From the NCBI GenBank assembly GCA_946185495.1, contig CAMHJT010000011.1, forward strand, positions 1 through 34,998: a stretch of 34,998 nt of DNA. Direction: 5' to 3'. Positions 28,201-34,998 of the stretch are shown here, piece after piece; position 1 is the first letter of the stretch; every line of letters starts with the position of its first letter. Below the pieces are notes generated by a model, which made no database searches, had not been told where the DNA came from, and saw only the letters and a program-made list of their open reading frames with translations. This stretch comes from an uncultured Clostridiaceae bacterium (GTDB lineage: Bacteria > Bacillota > Clostridia > Lachnospirales > Lachnospiraceae). A program made the position numbers and the translations under genes.

Positions 28201-28245
28201 ATGAATCCTCCTTTAAACATAATATAAATTTACGCACTTGTAGTT

Positions 28246-28274
28246 ATTATACAACAAATTGTCCAAAAAAGAAA
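28246..28274 (-). promoter_or_regulatory. Predicted promoter of the third amylase
   Basis: TATAAT on the minus strand at 28246-28251. The -35 position at 17-base spacing is only TTTCTT, which is weak, as for a promoter that needs an activator. The leader would be short, about 40 nt. The upstream boxes at 28281-28326 are described separately. Confidence 0.55.
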
Positions 28275-28280
28275 TCTATA

Positions 28281-28300
28281 TTTGCCTCTTTGCACGATTT
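28281..28300 (-). promoter_or_regulatory. Shared upstream box of the MalS-like amylases, third-amylase copy
   Basis: The minus strand reads AAATCGTGCAAAGAGGCAAA. The fourth amylase has AAATTATGCAAAGACACAAA at 33029-33048: 16 of 20 bases agree, and both boxes sit exactly 30 bases upstream of the -10 hexamer. It is a candidate binding site for a common regulator; the protein is unknown. Confidence 0.5.
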
Positions 28301-28326
28301 GTGATAAATTTCACAATGATCATTGT
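28299..28326. promoter_or_regulatory. Two overlapping palindromes upstream of the third amylase
   Basis: TTGTGATAAATTTCACAA (28299-28316, arms TTGTGA and TCACAA six bases apart) overlaps the perfect 14-base palindrome ACAATGATCATTGT (28313-28326). Both look like dimer-binding operators just upstream of the shared box. A related CAATAATCATTT is found at 33059-33070 before the fourth amylase. Confidence 0.5.
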
Positions 28327-28341
28327 AAATAATGTACAAAA

Positions 28342-28386
28342 CTGCGGCGGTAAAAAACCATTACATTTGGTCTTCCACCGCCGCAG
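28342..28386 (-). terminator. Terminator of the fourth amylase
   Basis: CTGCGGCGGT (28342-28351) pairs with ACCGCCGCAG (28377-28386) around a 25-base loop with a small inner stem; on the minus strand TTTTG follows. It is 175 bases beyond the stop at 28561. The short T-run makes it moderately convincing. The stretch 28387-28560 is otherwise unassigned 3' sequence in which I see no gene. The rest of the 28201-28560 gap holds the regulatory sites of the third amylase. Confidence 0.65.
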
Positions 28387-28560
28387 CCGTTTCTTTCCTT
28401 AATATGAAATATGATCTGTCACAGCGCGTCCTGATTCATCCGCTGCAGGAGCATGTGTCCGGAGTGTAAATGAACGATCCGTCGGGAGCCGTCCGGTATG
28501 TAACAGATTCGTCAAAGGTTAAACTGTTTCGCAACGCGCAGGCCTGCCGATCAGCTTACC

Positions 28561-31500
28561 TTACTGTTTCTTGTATTTGCATTTTTTCCCGGCACCCTTT
28601 GCCTTCATCATCTTCTTATAGGTGCCGCATTTGTTTCCGGGAACCTTGATCACAGCTTTGGAACAGATTCCCTTAAACGCCTTCGCGCCTACCGTCTTCT
28701 TGGAGAGCAGCCTTGTCTTAATACTCAGCACCTTCAGCTTCTTACAGCCGTAAAACGCACTCTTTCCGATTCTGCTGACCTTCGCCGGGATAACAACCGA
28801 CGTGAGCGCCGTGCATTTCTTAAATGCTTCCGCCCCAATGACTGTCAGGCCTTCCGGAAGTGTTACTCTCTTAAGCTTCTTGCAGCCTGCAAACGCATTT
28901 TCACCGATCCGTGTCACATTGCTTCCAATTGTCACTTCCTGAAGCTTTCCGCTGCCCTCAAATGCGCCGTCCTCAATCTCCGTCACCCGGTATGTCGCTC
29001 CGTTCATCACCACCGAAGCAGGAATGACCACCTTGGCCGTGTCCGCTGCCGGCAGAACAAACGCCACCGTACCGTTTCCTGTCACCATATAATAGCCTGT
29101 CTGGCTGTCATCTATCCTGACCGTGTCATCCTGCGTTCCCGCCTGCGCGCCGGTATCTCCACCCTGGGTTCCCGATGTGTCTCCCTCCTGCCGGGAGGAC
29201 GGAGCTTCCGTGCTGCCCGTTGTCTGACCGGTGCTGCCACCCGGTACCACCGTGCCGCCTCCCGTTGTCTGACCGGTGCTGCCGCCCGGTACCGTCGTGC
29301 CGCCTCCTGTTATCTGACCGGTGCTGCCGCCCGGTACCGTCGTGCCGCCTCCCGTTGTCTGACCGGTGCTGCCGCCCGGTACCGTTGTGCCGCCTGTCGT
29401 CTGACCGGTGCTGCCGCCCGGTACCGTCGTGCCGCCTGTCGTCTGGCCGGTGCTGCCGCCCGGTACCGTTGTGCCGCCTCCTGTTGTCTGGCCGGTGCTG
29501 CCGCCCGGTACCGTTGTACCGCCTGTCGTCTGGCCGGGAGCGTCTCCTGCCGTGCCATTTCCCGGAAGAATGGTAAAGGTTTTCGTTACATTGCCCTCAT
29601 AATTCCCGTTTCCAATGACCATGACATACGGCGCTCCTGCCGCATTGGCTGTTCCCGGATAAATATTATTGCCATAGACAAGAAAATAATCCGTGTTTTC
29701 CTGCAATACAGTTCCGTTCACCACCACTGTCACAGGCGGGAACTGCTGTGCGCCGTTATAATACAGGCTCACATTGGAAACTGTCACATCTGCACTGGTA
29801 ATATAGGTCTTGCCCTGAACAGGATTGCTGCCGGTGCTTCCTCCCGTCGTTCCGCCAGGATTGCCTCCGGTGCTTCCTCCCGTCGTTCCGCCGGGATTTT
29901 CCCCGGTGCTTCCCCCTGTCGTTCCGCCGGGATTGTCTCCGGTACTTCCCCCTGTCGTTCCGCCGGGATTGTCTCCGGTACTTTCCCCTGTCGTTCCGCC
30001 GGGATTGCCTCCGGTGCTTCCCCCTGTCGTTCCGCCGGGATTGTCTCCGGTACTTCCTCCCGTCGTCCCGCCGGGATTGTCTCCGGTGCTTCCCCCTGTC
30101 GTTCCGCCGGGATTGCTGCCGGCACCGCTGCCGCCCGCAGAGTAGACATAAACGACCTCAACATCCTCCGCGAATGTGCCTGTCGCGTTATCCGGCGTTT
30201 TGCTTAGCGTATAACCGTCCAGGTCAGCCGCATAGGTCGTATATGGCTTTCCGATCGCCCCGACCCTGTAAATGCTCTTGATGTCATTGCCAGCTTCATC
30301 CTGATAATGAACCGTCACCTTGCCCGGAACTCCTGTCGGAATCTCCGTAGTCTTACCGGTTTCCTTACTGTATTCCACGCCGCCGGTAAATACAATGCCC
30401 GGAGCCATGTCCGGCGTGCTTCTCCAGCTGCCCTGTGACATGATGAAAACCGCCCCTGTTTCCAGCTCCTGTTCACAGGTATAGACCCATGCATCTCCGT
30501 CATCCTCCATGGCTGCGCCGGGCCATTTTCCATTCAGCGCTTCCTCGCTCTTATCATTTTTATAGACAAAGATATTAGGCGCGGTCGCGAAATCCGTCTT
30601 GCTGACCTTGACACAGAGCCCGCTTGAGACAACCGGCTCCTCTCCCCTCTGACAGGTCAGGGTTCTCGAGATCGTGGAACCGTCCTCCTCAGACACGCCG
30701 CTCACCTCAATGGTAGTCTTCTCTCCATAAGCAGTATCTCCGCCAACCTTGATCACATCCCCTGTCTGGTAGGGCTTTTTCGCTCCGCCGTTGATGGAAT
30801 AGAAGGTATCCTTTGCCTTGTTGGCTTTCAGCGTCACATCCACGGTGTCCGCCTTATAAGTGGTGGAACCCTTGAGCTTCACGCTGACACTCGGCTTCAC
30901 AATGCCGGAGCCTTCCAGCAGGATCACGCCGCCCGCGTCACAGGTTGCGGATACGGAACCGCCGCTCACCTCATACTTCTGGCCGGAATAAAAATCCGTC
31001 ACCGTCTCTCCGTCCTCAAACACACTGCCCACGCTCACGGTATAGGTGCCCGCCTTGCCCGGAAGCGCGCATACCACCTTGTCCTCATCCTCCTCCTCCA
31101 AATGATAGGTCCTGCTGAAGGTATACACATCTCCCTCCAGCTGTTCGTGCTGACCGCCGCCGACAGACAGATGCTTGTTGCGGAACTGTCCTACCTTCTG
31201 CCAGTGCGCGAGCACATCCTTGTCATAGCTGGAAAAATCCATATCTGTACGGAATCTCTGGTCAAGGTAATCACTTCCGGTAAAGAAGTCCTTCCAGCCG
31301 ATCTTCCGGTTGATCTCGTTGCCGTAGTAAATCTGGACGCCGCCCGGCGCGAGCAGGAGGCTGGTTCCCAAATTCTTGCTCTTCTCCGCTGAGGCTTCAA
31401 ATACGGCCACACACGCGCTGTCATCATGGGAGGCAATATAGCTCAGCACATTAAAATCCGGATCAGAATTGATCGCGTCTGCATAGGAGCTGTAGGTTCC

Positions 31501-32898
31501 CTCGATTGCAGCGAGGTTGCCATCCTTGGGGAAGGTGAAATTGATCATGGAATCAAATCCGCCATTGTCAAAATACGGGCTCTTGCCCATACCGTGTCCC
31601 CACGCCTCGCCTGTCATCCAGAAATCATCCGTCCAGGAGGAACCCGGCTTGTCCTTGTGGTTCTGCCTCCACTCCTTCAGCGCCTTATCGGCCTCGGTCT
31701 TCAGATCCTTCCATGCGTCCAGATCCACATGCTTGGCCGTATCACAGCGGAAACCATCCACGCCGTACTCCCTTACCCAGTCAGTGAGCCACTTGATGAT
31801 GTAATATCTGGGCTGCTTCTTGTAACCTGTGCTGGAGAAAAATGCGTCCAGCTCTCCCTGTTCCTTCTCAAGCCTTCCCTCCTTTGTCCACTTGGTCACA
31901 AGCAGAGGGGGCGTCGGAACCTCTTTCGCCGAAGCCTCCGTCACAACGTCCGGCAGGCCGCAGAGACTCATATGATAGTCATCACCACCGGCGGGATCAT
32001 ATCCGGGATAGTCCGCGCGCACAAAACCCGGTCCCCACCATTTTGCCCACGCAGACGAGGTCTTGTCCCAGTAATTCTCACACTCCGGATCGCCGCCCAT
32101 CAGATATGTGGAATTGCCATAGTAATAGGTCTTCCAATCACCCTTCAGCGCCCCGTCAAATCCATAGTCCACCGCGTCCTGCATCGTGGTGTAGCCGAGA
32201 TGGTTCATTACCACATCCATGATCACGCGGATTCCCTTCGCGTGGCAGCTGTCCACAAAGGTCTCAAAGTCCTTCTCTGTTCCCATATTCTCATCGATAT
32301 TGGAATAGTCGATCGTCCAGTACCCATGATAGGAGTAGTACGGAAAGCCCTGCCCGTCCGGATCCGGATACTCATTGGCGTTGTTGCTCTTGACATTGGC
32401 AGAGGTATAGCCATGAATCTGCTCATACGGTGCGGTGATCCAGATCGCGTTGACGCCAAGATCGGTAAAATAGCCCTCATTCACCTTCTGTGTCAAGCCG
32501 CCGAGATCCCCGCCGTGGAAGGTTCCCGGATTGGTATAGGTATCGAGTCCCGCGACAGGACTTCCGCTGTCGGTAAGCCCTCTCCCGTAGGCATGGTCAT
32601 TGGACTTATCCGAATTCAAAAACCGGTCGGTCAGCACAAAATACACATTGGCGTTGTCCCATGAAAACCGCTGATTCTCCAGCTCCGCGCTCTGTTTCAC
32701 ATGGAGGCTCTCTAAAAGCTCCTCACTCTCCGCGTCCGGCGTAAGATATCCGTTCTCATCCATGGTGTATTTCACTGTAATCCCTTCATCCTTCTCCTCC
32801 GCCGCAGACGAGCCTGCAGACGGCACTGCTGCCATGGACAGAGCCATCGCCGCGGCAAGGCTCCATGACAGGAATTGTTTTCTTCTCTTCCTTCTCAT
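28561..32898 (-). CDS. Secreted MalS-like alpha-amylase with CBM26-like and MucBP-like modules, long linkers and LRR_5 tail
   Basis: 1445 residues from the ATG at 32898, with AAAGGAGG upstream. The signal peptide (MRRKRRKQFLSWSLAAAMAL) resembles that of the third amylase. The GH13 domain (about 54-650) has D386 in GFRCDTAKHV, E431 in MTGEAWGHG and D492 in ASHDDSA, again the MalS (GH13_19) pattern. Then come an Ig-like domain (665-748), a CBM26-like module (757-850), a single MucBP-like repeat (857-918), a GGTTGGSTGDNP linker (922-1025), half of an MBG-like unit (1028-1113), a GGTTVPGGSTGQT linker (1117-1228) and the LRR_5 tail (1260-1445) ending KYKKQ. It looks like a paralogue of the third amylase in which the repeat array was replaced by low-complexity linkers. 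Extracellular starch hydrolysis is expected. Confidence 0.95.
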   Translation of the reverse strand: MRRKRRKQFLSWSLAAAMALSMAAVPSAGSSAAEEKDEGITVKYTMDENGYLTPDAESEELLESLHVKQSAELENQRFSWDNANVYFVLTDRFLNSDKSNDHAYGRGLTDSGSPVAGLDTYTNPGTFHGGDLGGLTQKVNEGYFTDLGVNAIWITAPYEQIHGYTSANVKSNNANEYPDPDGQGFPYYSYHGYWTIDYSNIDENMGTEKDFETFVDSCHAKGIRVIMDVVMNHLGYTTMQDAVDYGFDGALKGDWKTYYYGNSTYLMGGDPECENYWDKTSSAWAKWWGPGFVRADYPGYDPAGGDDYHMSLCGLPDVVTEASAKEVPTPPLLVTKWTKEGRLEKEQGELDAFFSSTGYKKQPRYYIIKWLTDWVREYGVDGFRCDTAKHVDLDAWKDLKTEADKALKEWRQNHKDKPGSSWTDDFWMTGEAWGHGMGKSPYFDNGGFDSMINFTFPKDGNLAAIEGTYSSYADAINSDPDFNVLSYIASHDDSACVAVFEASAEKSKNLGTSLLLAPGGVQIYYGNEINRKIGWKDFFTGSDYLDQRFRTDMDFSSYDKDVLAHWQKVGQFRNKHLSVGGGQHEQLEGDVYTFSRTYHLEEEDEDKVVCALPGKAGTYTVSVGSVFEDGETVTDFYSGQKYEVSGGSVSATCDAGGVILLEGSGIVKPSVSVKLKGSTTYKADTVDVTLKANKAKDTFYSINGGAKKPYQTGDVIKVGGDTAYGEKTTIEVSGVSEEDGSTISRTLTCQRGEEPVVSSGLCVKVSKTDFATAPNIFVYKNDKSEEALNGKWPGAAMEDDGDAWVYTCEQELETGAVFIMSQGSWRSTPDMAPGIVFTGGVEYSKETGKTTEIPTGVPGKVTVHYQDEAGNDIKSIYRVGAIGKPYTTYAADLDGYTLSKTPDNATGTFAEDVEVVYVYSAGGSGAGSNPGGTTGGSTGDNPGGTTGGSTGDNPGGTTGGSTGGNPGGTTGESTGDNPGGTTGGSTGDNPGGTTGGSTGENPGGTTGGSTGGNPGGTTGGSTGSNPVQGKTYITSADVTVSNVSLYYNGAQQFPPVTVVVNGTVLQENTDYFLVYGNNIYPGTANAAGAPYVMVIGNGNYEGNVTKTFTILPGNGTAGDAPGQTTGGTTVPGGSTGQTTGGGTTVPGGSTGQTTGGTTVPGGSTGQTTGGTTVPGGSTGQTTGGGTTVPGGSTGQITGGGTTVPGGSTGQTTGGGTVVPGGSTGQTTGSTEAPSSRQEGDTSGTQGGDTGAQAGTQDDTVRIDDSQTGYYMVTGNGTVAFVLPAADTAKVVIPASVVMNGATYRVTEIEDGAFEGSGKLQEVTIGSNVTRIGENAFAGCKKLKRVTLPEGLTVIGAEAFKKCTALTSVVIPAKVSRIGKSAFYGCKKLKVLSIKTRLLSKKTVGAKAFKGICSKAVIKVPGNKCGTYKKMMKAKGAGKKCKYKKQ
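29212..29545 (-). repeat. Tandem repeat encoding a GGTTVPGGSTGQT linker
   Basis: About eight imperfect copies of a 39-42-base unit containing GGTACC encode GGTTVPGGSTGQT repeats just before the LRR_5 tail of the fourth amylase. Copies are very similar at DNA level, so copy number could vary by slippage or recombination. Confidence 0.92.
29828..30123 (-). repeat. Tandem 36-base repeat encoding a GGTTGGSTGDNP linker
   Basis: About eight near-identical 36-base units encode GGTTGGSTG followed by DNP, GNP or ENP. The array joins the MucBP-like repeat to the half MBG-like unit of the fourth amylase. Confidence 0.92.
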
Positions 32899-32958
32899 AC
32901 ATCGTCCTCCTTTCTTTGTATCTGCCCGATTTTTCCCGTTCCTGTAAATATCTCATTG

Positions 32959-32983
32959 TGCCGTCCATTTGTGACACACGGCA
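32959..32983 (-). other. Stem-loop at the predicted 5' end of the fourth-amylase transcript
   Basis: TGCCGT (32959-32964) and ACGGCA (32978-32983) can pair across 13 bases. On the minus strand the stem starts about four bases after the predicted transcription start, where such hairpins can protect an mRNA or act as an operator. Function is inferred only from position. Confidence 0.4.
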
Positions 32984-32993
32984 TATATTTACT

Positions 32994-33022
32994 ATTATAT
33001 AACATTTTACAAAAGATGAAAA
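32994..33022 (-). promoter_or_regulatory. Predicted promoter of the fourth amylase
   Basis: TTTTCA (33017-33022), 17 bases, TATAAT (32994-32999) on the minus strand. It gives a leader of about 90 nt to the ATG at 32898. Confidence 0.65.
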
Positions 33023-33028
33023 CCTCTT

Positions 33029-33048
33029 TTTGTGTCTTTGCATAATTT
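33029..33048 (-). promoter_or_regulatory. Shared upstream box of the MalS-like amylases, fourth-amylase copy
   Basis: The minus strand reads AAATTATGCAAAGACACAAA, matching the box at 28281-28300 in 16 of 20 bases with the same distance to the -10. A second shared element, CAATAATCATTT, lies at 33059-33070. Confidence 0.5.
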
Positions 33049-33243
33049 CAGAAAAAACCAATAATCATTTTTGTGCATTTTTTACATTATCCGTTTAAAA
33101 AATGCCTTGACATCTCAACATTGCATAGTAAAATATACATAAAACAAGGTATCCACAAAAATCGTATGTACATTAGCCGGCGGGATCATCTGCCTGCAAA
33201 TGCTTTACCCTGACAACCTGTTCAGATTCAATGTATCAGGTTA

Positions 33244-33363
33244 TTGCGAAACTCAAAATGTAGATTCCTGACAGGATATATGTTTTTTTCGCCGGCATCA
33301 GGAATGTTGACCTAGAATATATATCCTGCCAGGAGCCGATCAGGAAAGTACATCGTTTCGCAA
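33244..33363. repeat. Nested imperfect inverted repeat upstream of the lipoprotein gene
   Basis: TTGCGAAAC (33244-33252) is complementary to GTTTCGCAA (33355-33363). Inside it, TCCTGACAGGATATAT (33266-33281) is complementary to ATATATCCTGCCAGGA (33319-33334) in 15 of 16 positions. Together they make a 120-base imperfect inverted repeat. It could be a long hairpin, paired operators or a small non-coding mobile element. The remainder of 33071-33243 shows no gene. Confidence 0.55.
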
Positions 33364-33368
33364 ACATC
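33336..33368. repeat. Interspersed 33-base repeat, copy A
   Basis: The sequence from CCGATCAGGAAAGTACATCG to AAACATC matches copy B at 18374-18406 with about four differences. It forms the right part of the inverted repeat above and is followed directly by TATAAT (33369-33374), a possible -10 for the lipoprotein gene, although no good -35 is seen. Confidence 0.6.
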
Positions 33369-33400
33369 TATAATCTCATGTATGACAAGGAGGAATGCCA

Positions 33401-34528
33401 ATGAAACTGAAACAAATGATCGGAACTGCAGCCTTGTGTACCCTGATGCTGGTCACCACCGGCTGCATGCGGATGTATGAGACCATCTCCATCCATGACA
33501 GCAATACCGCAACTGTTACCCTGAAGACCTGCATGAGCAAGGAGTACATGGATTCCATCAGCAATAGCTCCACCACGACCACCACAAATGGCACCCTGGA
33601 GACGCTGGAGGACGGCAAGGAATACTATTGTTCCCAAGAAACCGCAGACGGCTCCCTGAAGGATTTAAAGACCGAGAACGGCGGCACCTTCTCGCCGGAT
33701 ATCTTTTTCCTTCCGCTCAGCACCGCCGGAAGTTCCACCGGAGACACAGCCGCCGCGTCCCAGTCCCTGTCCGGCTCAGACCAGGCAAGCGAGATTGCGT
33801 CCGCCATCGCCAACGGCATATATGTGCAGATGACCATCCAGCTTCCCGGCGATATCGTCGATACCAACGGCAGCCTGACTGACAGCCATACCGCGGTATT
33901 CGCCACGGACCAGCCAATCACTGACCGGTGGTACGCCTACACGGAGGCCGGAAAACAGAGGATCGAAGCAGACCACAGCGCCCCGTCCATCCATGGAATC
34001 AGCCAGGACAAGTATTACAAGGCAATCCCCGACATCACCTTCACGGATGATACCGGAGTTATGAGGATCGAGGTCAACGGCACAGCGGCAAGGCGGTCTG
34101 ACGCAACCTCAACCGCGGCCGTGAACGGCAAGCTTGAAAAAAACACAACCTACAACTGGGTAGGCATCGTGAACGGCGCCTATGCTGACCTGTGCAAATC
34201 AGGGAAGAACACCTTCACCGTCTACGACATTAACGGCAACAGCTCAGCCATCAATTTTTATCTCGACAGCAAGGCACCTTCCATCAAGGGCGTGAAAAAA
34301 GGCAAAACCTACAAGAAAAAGGCTGTCCTCTATGTGAAGGACAGCGGAAAGCTCGCGAAGGTCACAATAGACGGCAAAGCACAGAAGCTCACAGGCTCCA
34401 AGCTGGTGAAGAAGGGAAGCTATAAGAACTTCTACAAGTTCAAGCTCACAAAGGCCGGAAAGCATAAAGTGACCGCATGTGACGCGGCAGGAAACAAGCA
34501 GACGATCTCCTTCAAGATCGCAAAATAG
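33401..34528 (+). CDS. Predicted lipoprotein with C-terminal Ig-like domains, unknown function
   Basis: 375 residues. An ATG at 33395 is only one base after AAGGAGG (33387-33393), while the ATG at 33401 (MKLKQMIGTAALCTLMLV) is 7 bases away, so I use 33401. The N-terminus is a lipoprotein signal ending LVTTGC, with Cys21 as the lipidated residue. The first half (about 22-185) contains MYETISIHDSNTATVTL and IQLPGDIVDTNGSLTDSHT, faintly like LppM-type lipoprotein domains. The second half has two Ig-like beta domains (about 200-290 and 291-375); the last is Lys-rich (GVKKGKTYKKKAVLYVKD). It would sit on the outer face of the membrane. It faces away from the fourth amylase and is convergent with hflC. 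No enzyme motif is seen. Confidence 0.85.
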   Translation: MKLKQMIGTAALCTLMLVTTGCMRMYETISIHDSNTATVTLKTCMSKEYMDSISNSSTTTTTNGTLETLEDGKEYYCSQETADGSLKDLKTENGGTFSPDIFFLPLSTAGSSTGDTAAASQSLSGSDQASEIASAIANGIYVQMTIQLPGDIVDTNGSLTDSHTAVFATDQPITDRWYAYTEAGKQRIEADHSAPSIHGISQDKYYKAIPDITFTDDTGVMRIEVNGTAARRSDATSTAAVNGKLEKNTTYNWVGIVNGAYADLCKSGKNTFTVYDINGNSSAINFYLDSKAPSIKGVKKGKTYKKKAVLYVKDSGKLAKVTIDGKAQKLTGSKLVKKGSYKNFYKFKLTKAGKHKVTACDAAGNKQTISFKIAK

Positions 34529-34551
34529 GATTTTCCAATCCCGTTTGTGAA

Positions 34552-34589
34552 AAACGCCCCGCAGGACCGTCAGGTTCCGCGGGGCGTTT
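34552..34589. terminator. Terminator between the lipoprotein gene and hflC
   Basis: AAACGCCCCGC (34552-34562) and GCGGGGCGTTT (34579-34589) form a perfect 11-bp stem. On the minus strand GTTTTT follows, so it suits hflC best; on the plus strand only three T follow, but it probably also ends the lipoprotein transcript. Confidence 0.88.
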
Positions 34590-34605
34590 CCATGTATCAA
34601 ATAAT

Positions 34606-34998
34606 TTATTCCCTGTTATAAAATACACTGGCAACCGGCGAGCTCTCGTCAATGATCAGCGTCTTGTCCTCTCCCTTCATGGTGAGCCGGGCAGCGTCAA
34701 GTGCGCGCAGGAACAGATAGAAATCAGCCTTGTCCTTGTTGTTGTAGGCCTCGCTTAATATCCTCATATATTCCGCCTCTCCCTTGGCCACCGTCTCCTG
34801 TGCCGTCGCGTCAGCCTCAGACTGCATCACGATGATCTCCGCCTTGGTGTTGTTGGCGATCTCCTTCGCCTCCTCCTCGCCCTCGGCCTTGTAGGTCGCC
34901 GCGATATTGTTCCGCTCGGAGATCATTCTCTCATACACAGCGTCCTTATTCTCATCCGGAAGATCCAGCGACTTGGTCTCCACCGCCAGCAGCTCGAT
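34606..34998 (-). CDS. hflC: HflC-like SPFH/band 7 protein, C-terminal part only
   Basis: The gene runs in from beyond the right edge; 130 residues up to the stop at 34606 are visible. LDLPDENKDAVYERMISERN, followed by Ala-, Glu- and Lys-rich helix (KAEGEEEAKEIANNTKAE), GEAEYMRILSEAYNNKDKAD and FYLFLRALDAA, is the C-terminal region of HflC, the membrane partner of HflK that modulates FtsH protease. The end (DESSPVASVFYNRE) is typical. A GTG at 34983 is not the start, because the frame continues upstream (IELLAV). HflK is expected just outside the window. A related SPFH protein other than HflC is possible but less likely. Confidence 0.88.
   Translation of the reverse strand: MELLAVETKSLDLPDENKDAVYERMISERNNIAATYKAEGEEEAKEIANNTKAEIIVMQSEADATAQETVAKGEAEYMRILSEAYNNKDKADFYLFLRALDAARLTMKGEDKTLIIDESSPVASVFYNRE

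Noticed and set aside
29212-30123. Regular repeats that could look like a CRISPR array
   Set aside because: Units are contiguous and without unique spacers, and they translate in frame as amylase linkers; no cas gene is present.
33395-33400. ATG at 33395 as start of the lipoprotein
   Set aside because: Only one base separates it from AAGGAGG; the ATG at 33401 has proper spacing.
34981-34983. GTG at 34983 as start of a short protein
   Set aside because: The frame continues to the window edge with HflC-like sequence, so this is an internal codon of a cut gene.

Overview
The window looks like chromosome from a gut-type member of the Firmicutes, most likely a Lachnospiraceae relative. This is inferred from the moderate G+C, strong AGGAGG-type ribosome binding sites, the cysS-mrnC-rlmB and ispF gene order, a DUF4250 protein, and large secreted proteins carrying MucBP-like repeats and BspA-type leucine-rich-repeat (LRR) tails. 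No species is claimed.

The dominant content is four very large secreted alpha-amylases, all on the minus strand. Two (1-6310, incomplete, and 6840-13196) have catalytic domains of the Bacillus AmyE type (GH13_28-like). They carry CBM26-like modules, a roughly 300-residue module that I read as CBM74 (raw-starch binding), and Ig/MBG-like repeats. The first has two complete catalytic domains in one chain. The other two (22060-28200 and 28561-32898) have catalytic domains of the MalS type (GH13_19-like), a CBM26-like module, and either twelve MucBP-like repeats or low-complexity linkers. All three amylases whose C-termini are visible end in the same basic LRR_5 tail. None shows an LPXTG signal, SLH domain or dockerin.

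Between the two amylase pairs lies a housekeeping block, also mostly on the minus strand: a DUF389 membrane protein, argJ, pepD, ispF, cysS, mrnC and rlmB. Many of these genes overlap or are closely packed, which fits one or two operons. A small plus-strand DUF4250 gene sits between this block and the third amylase, next to a cluster of DNA palindromes. At the right edge are a plus-strand predicted lipoprotein with Ig-like domains and, convergent with it, the end of hflC (cut by the window edge).

Functionally, the amylases look like a starch-granule attack set: GH13_28-type enzymes with granule-binding modules, beside MalS-type enzymes on long spacers. The two MalS-type genes share boxes upstream of their promoters, one of them at identical spacing from the -10, which suggests common control. 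No sugar transporter, regulator or debranching enzyme is visible here.
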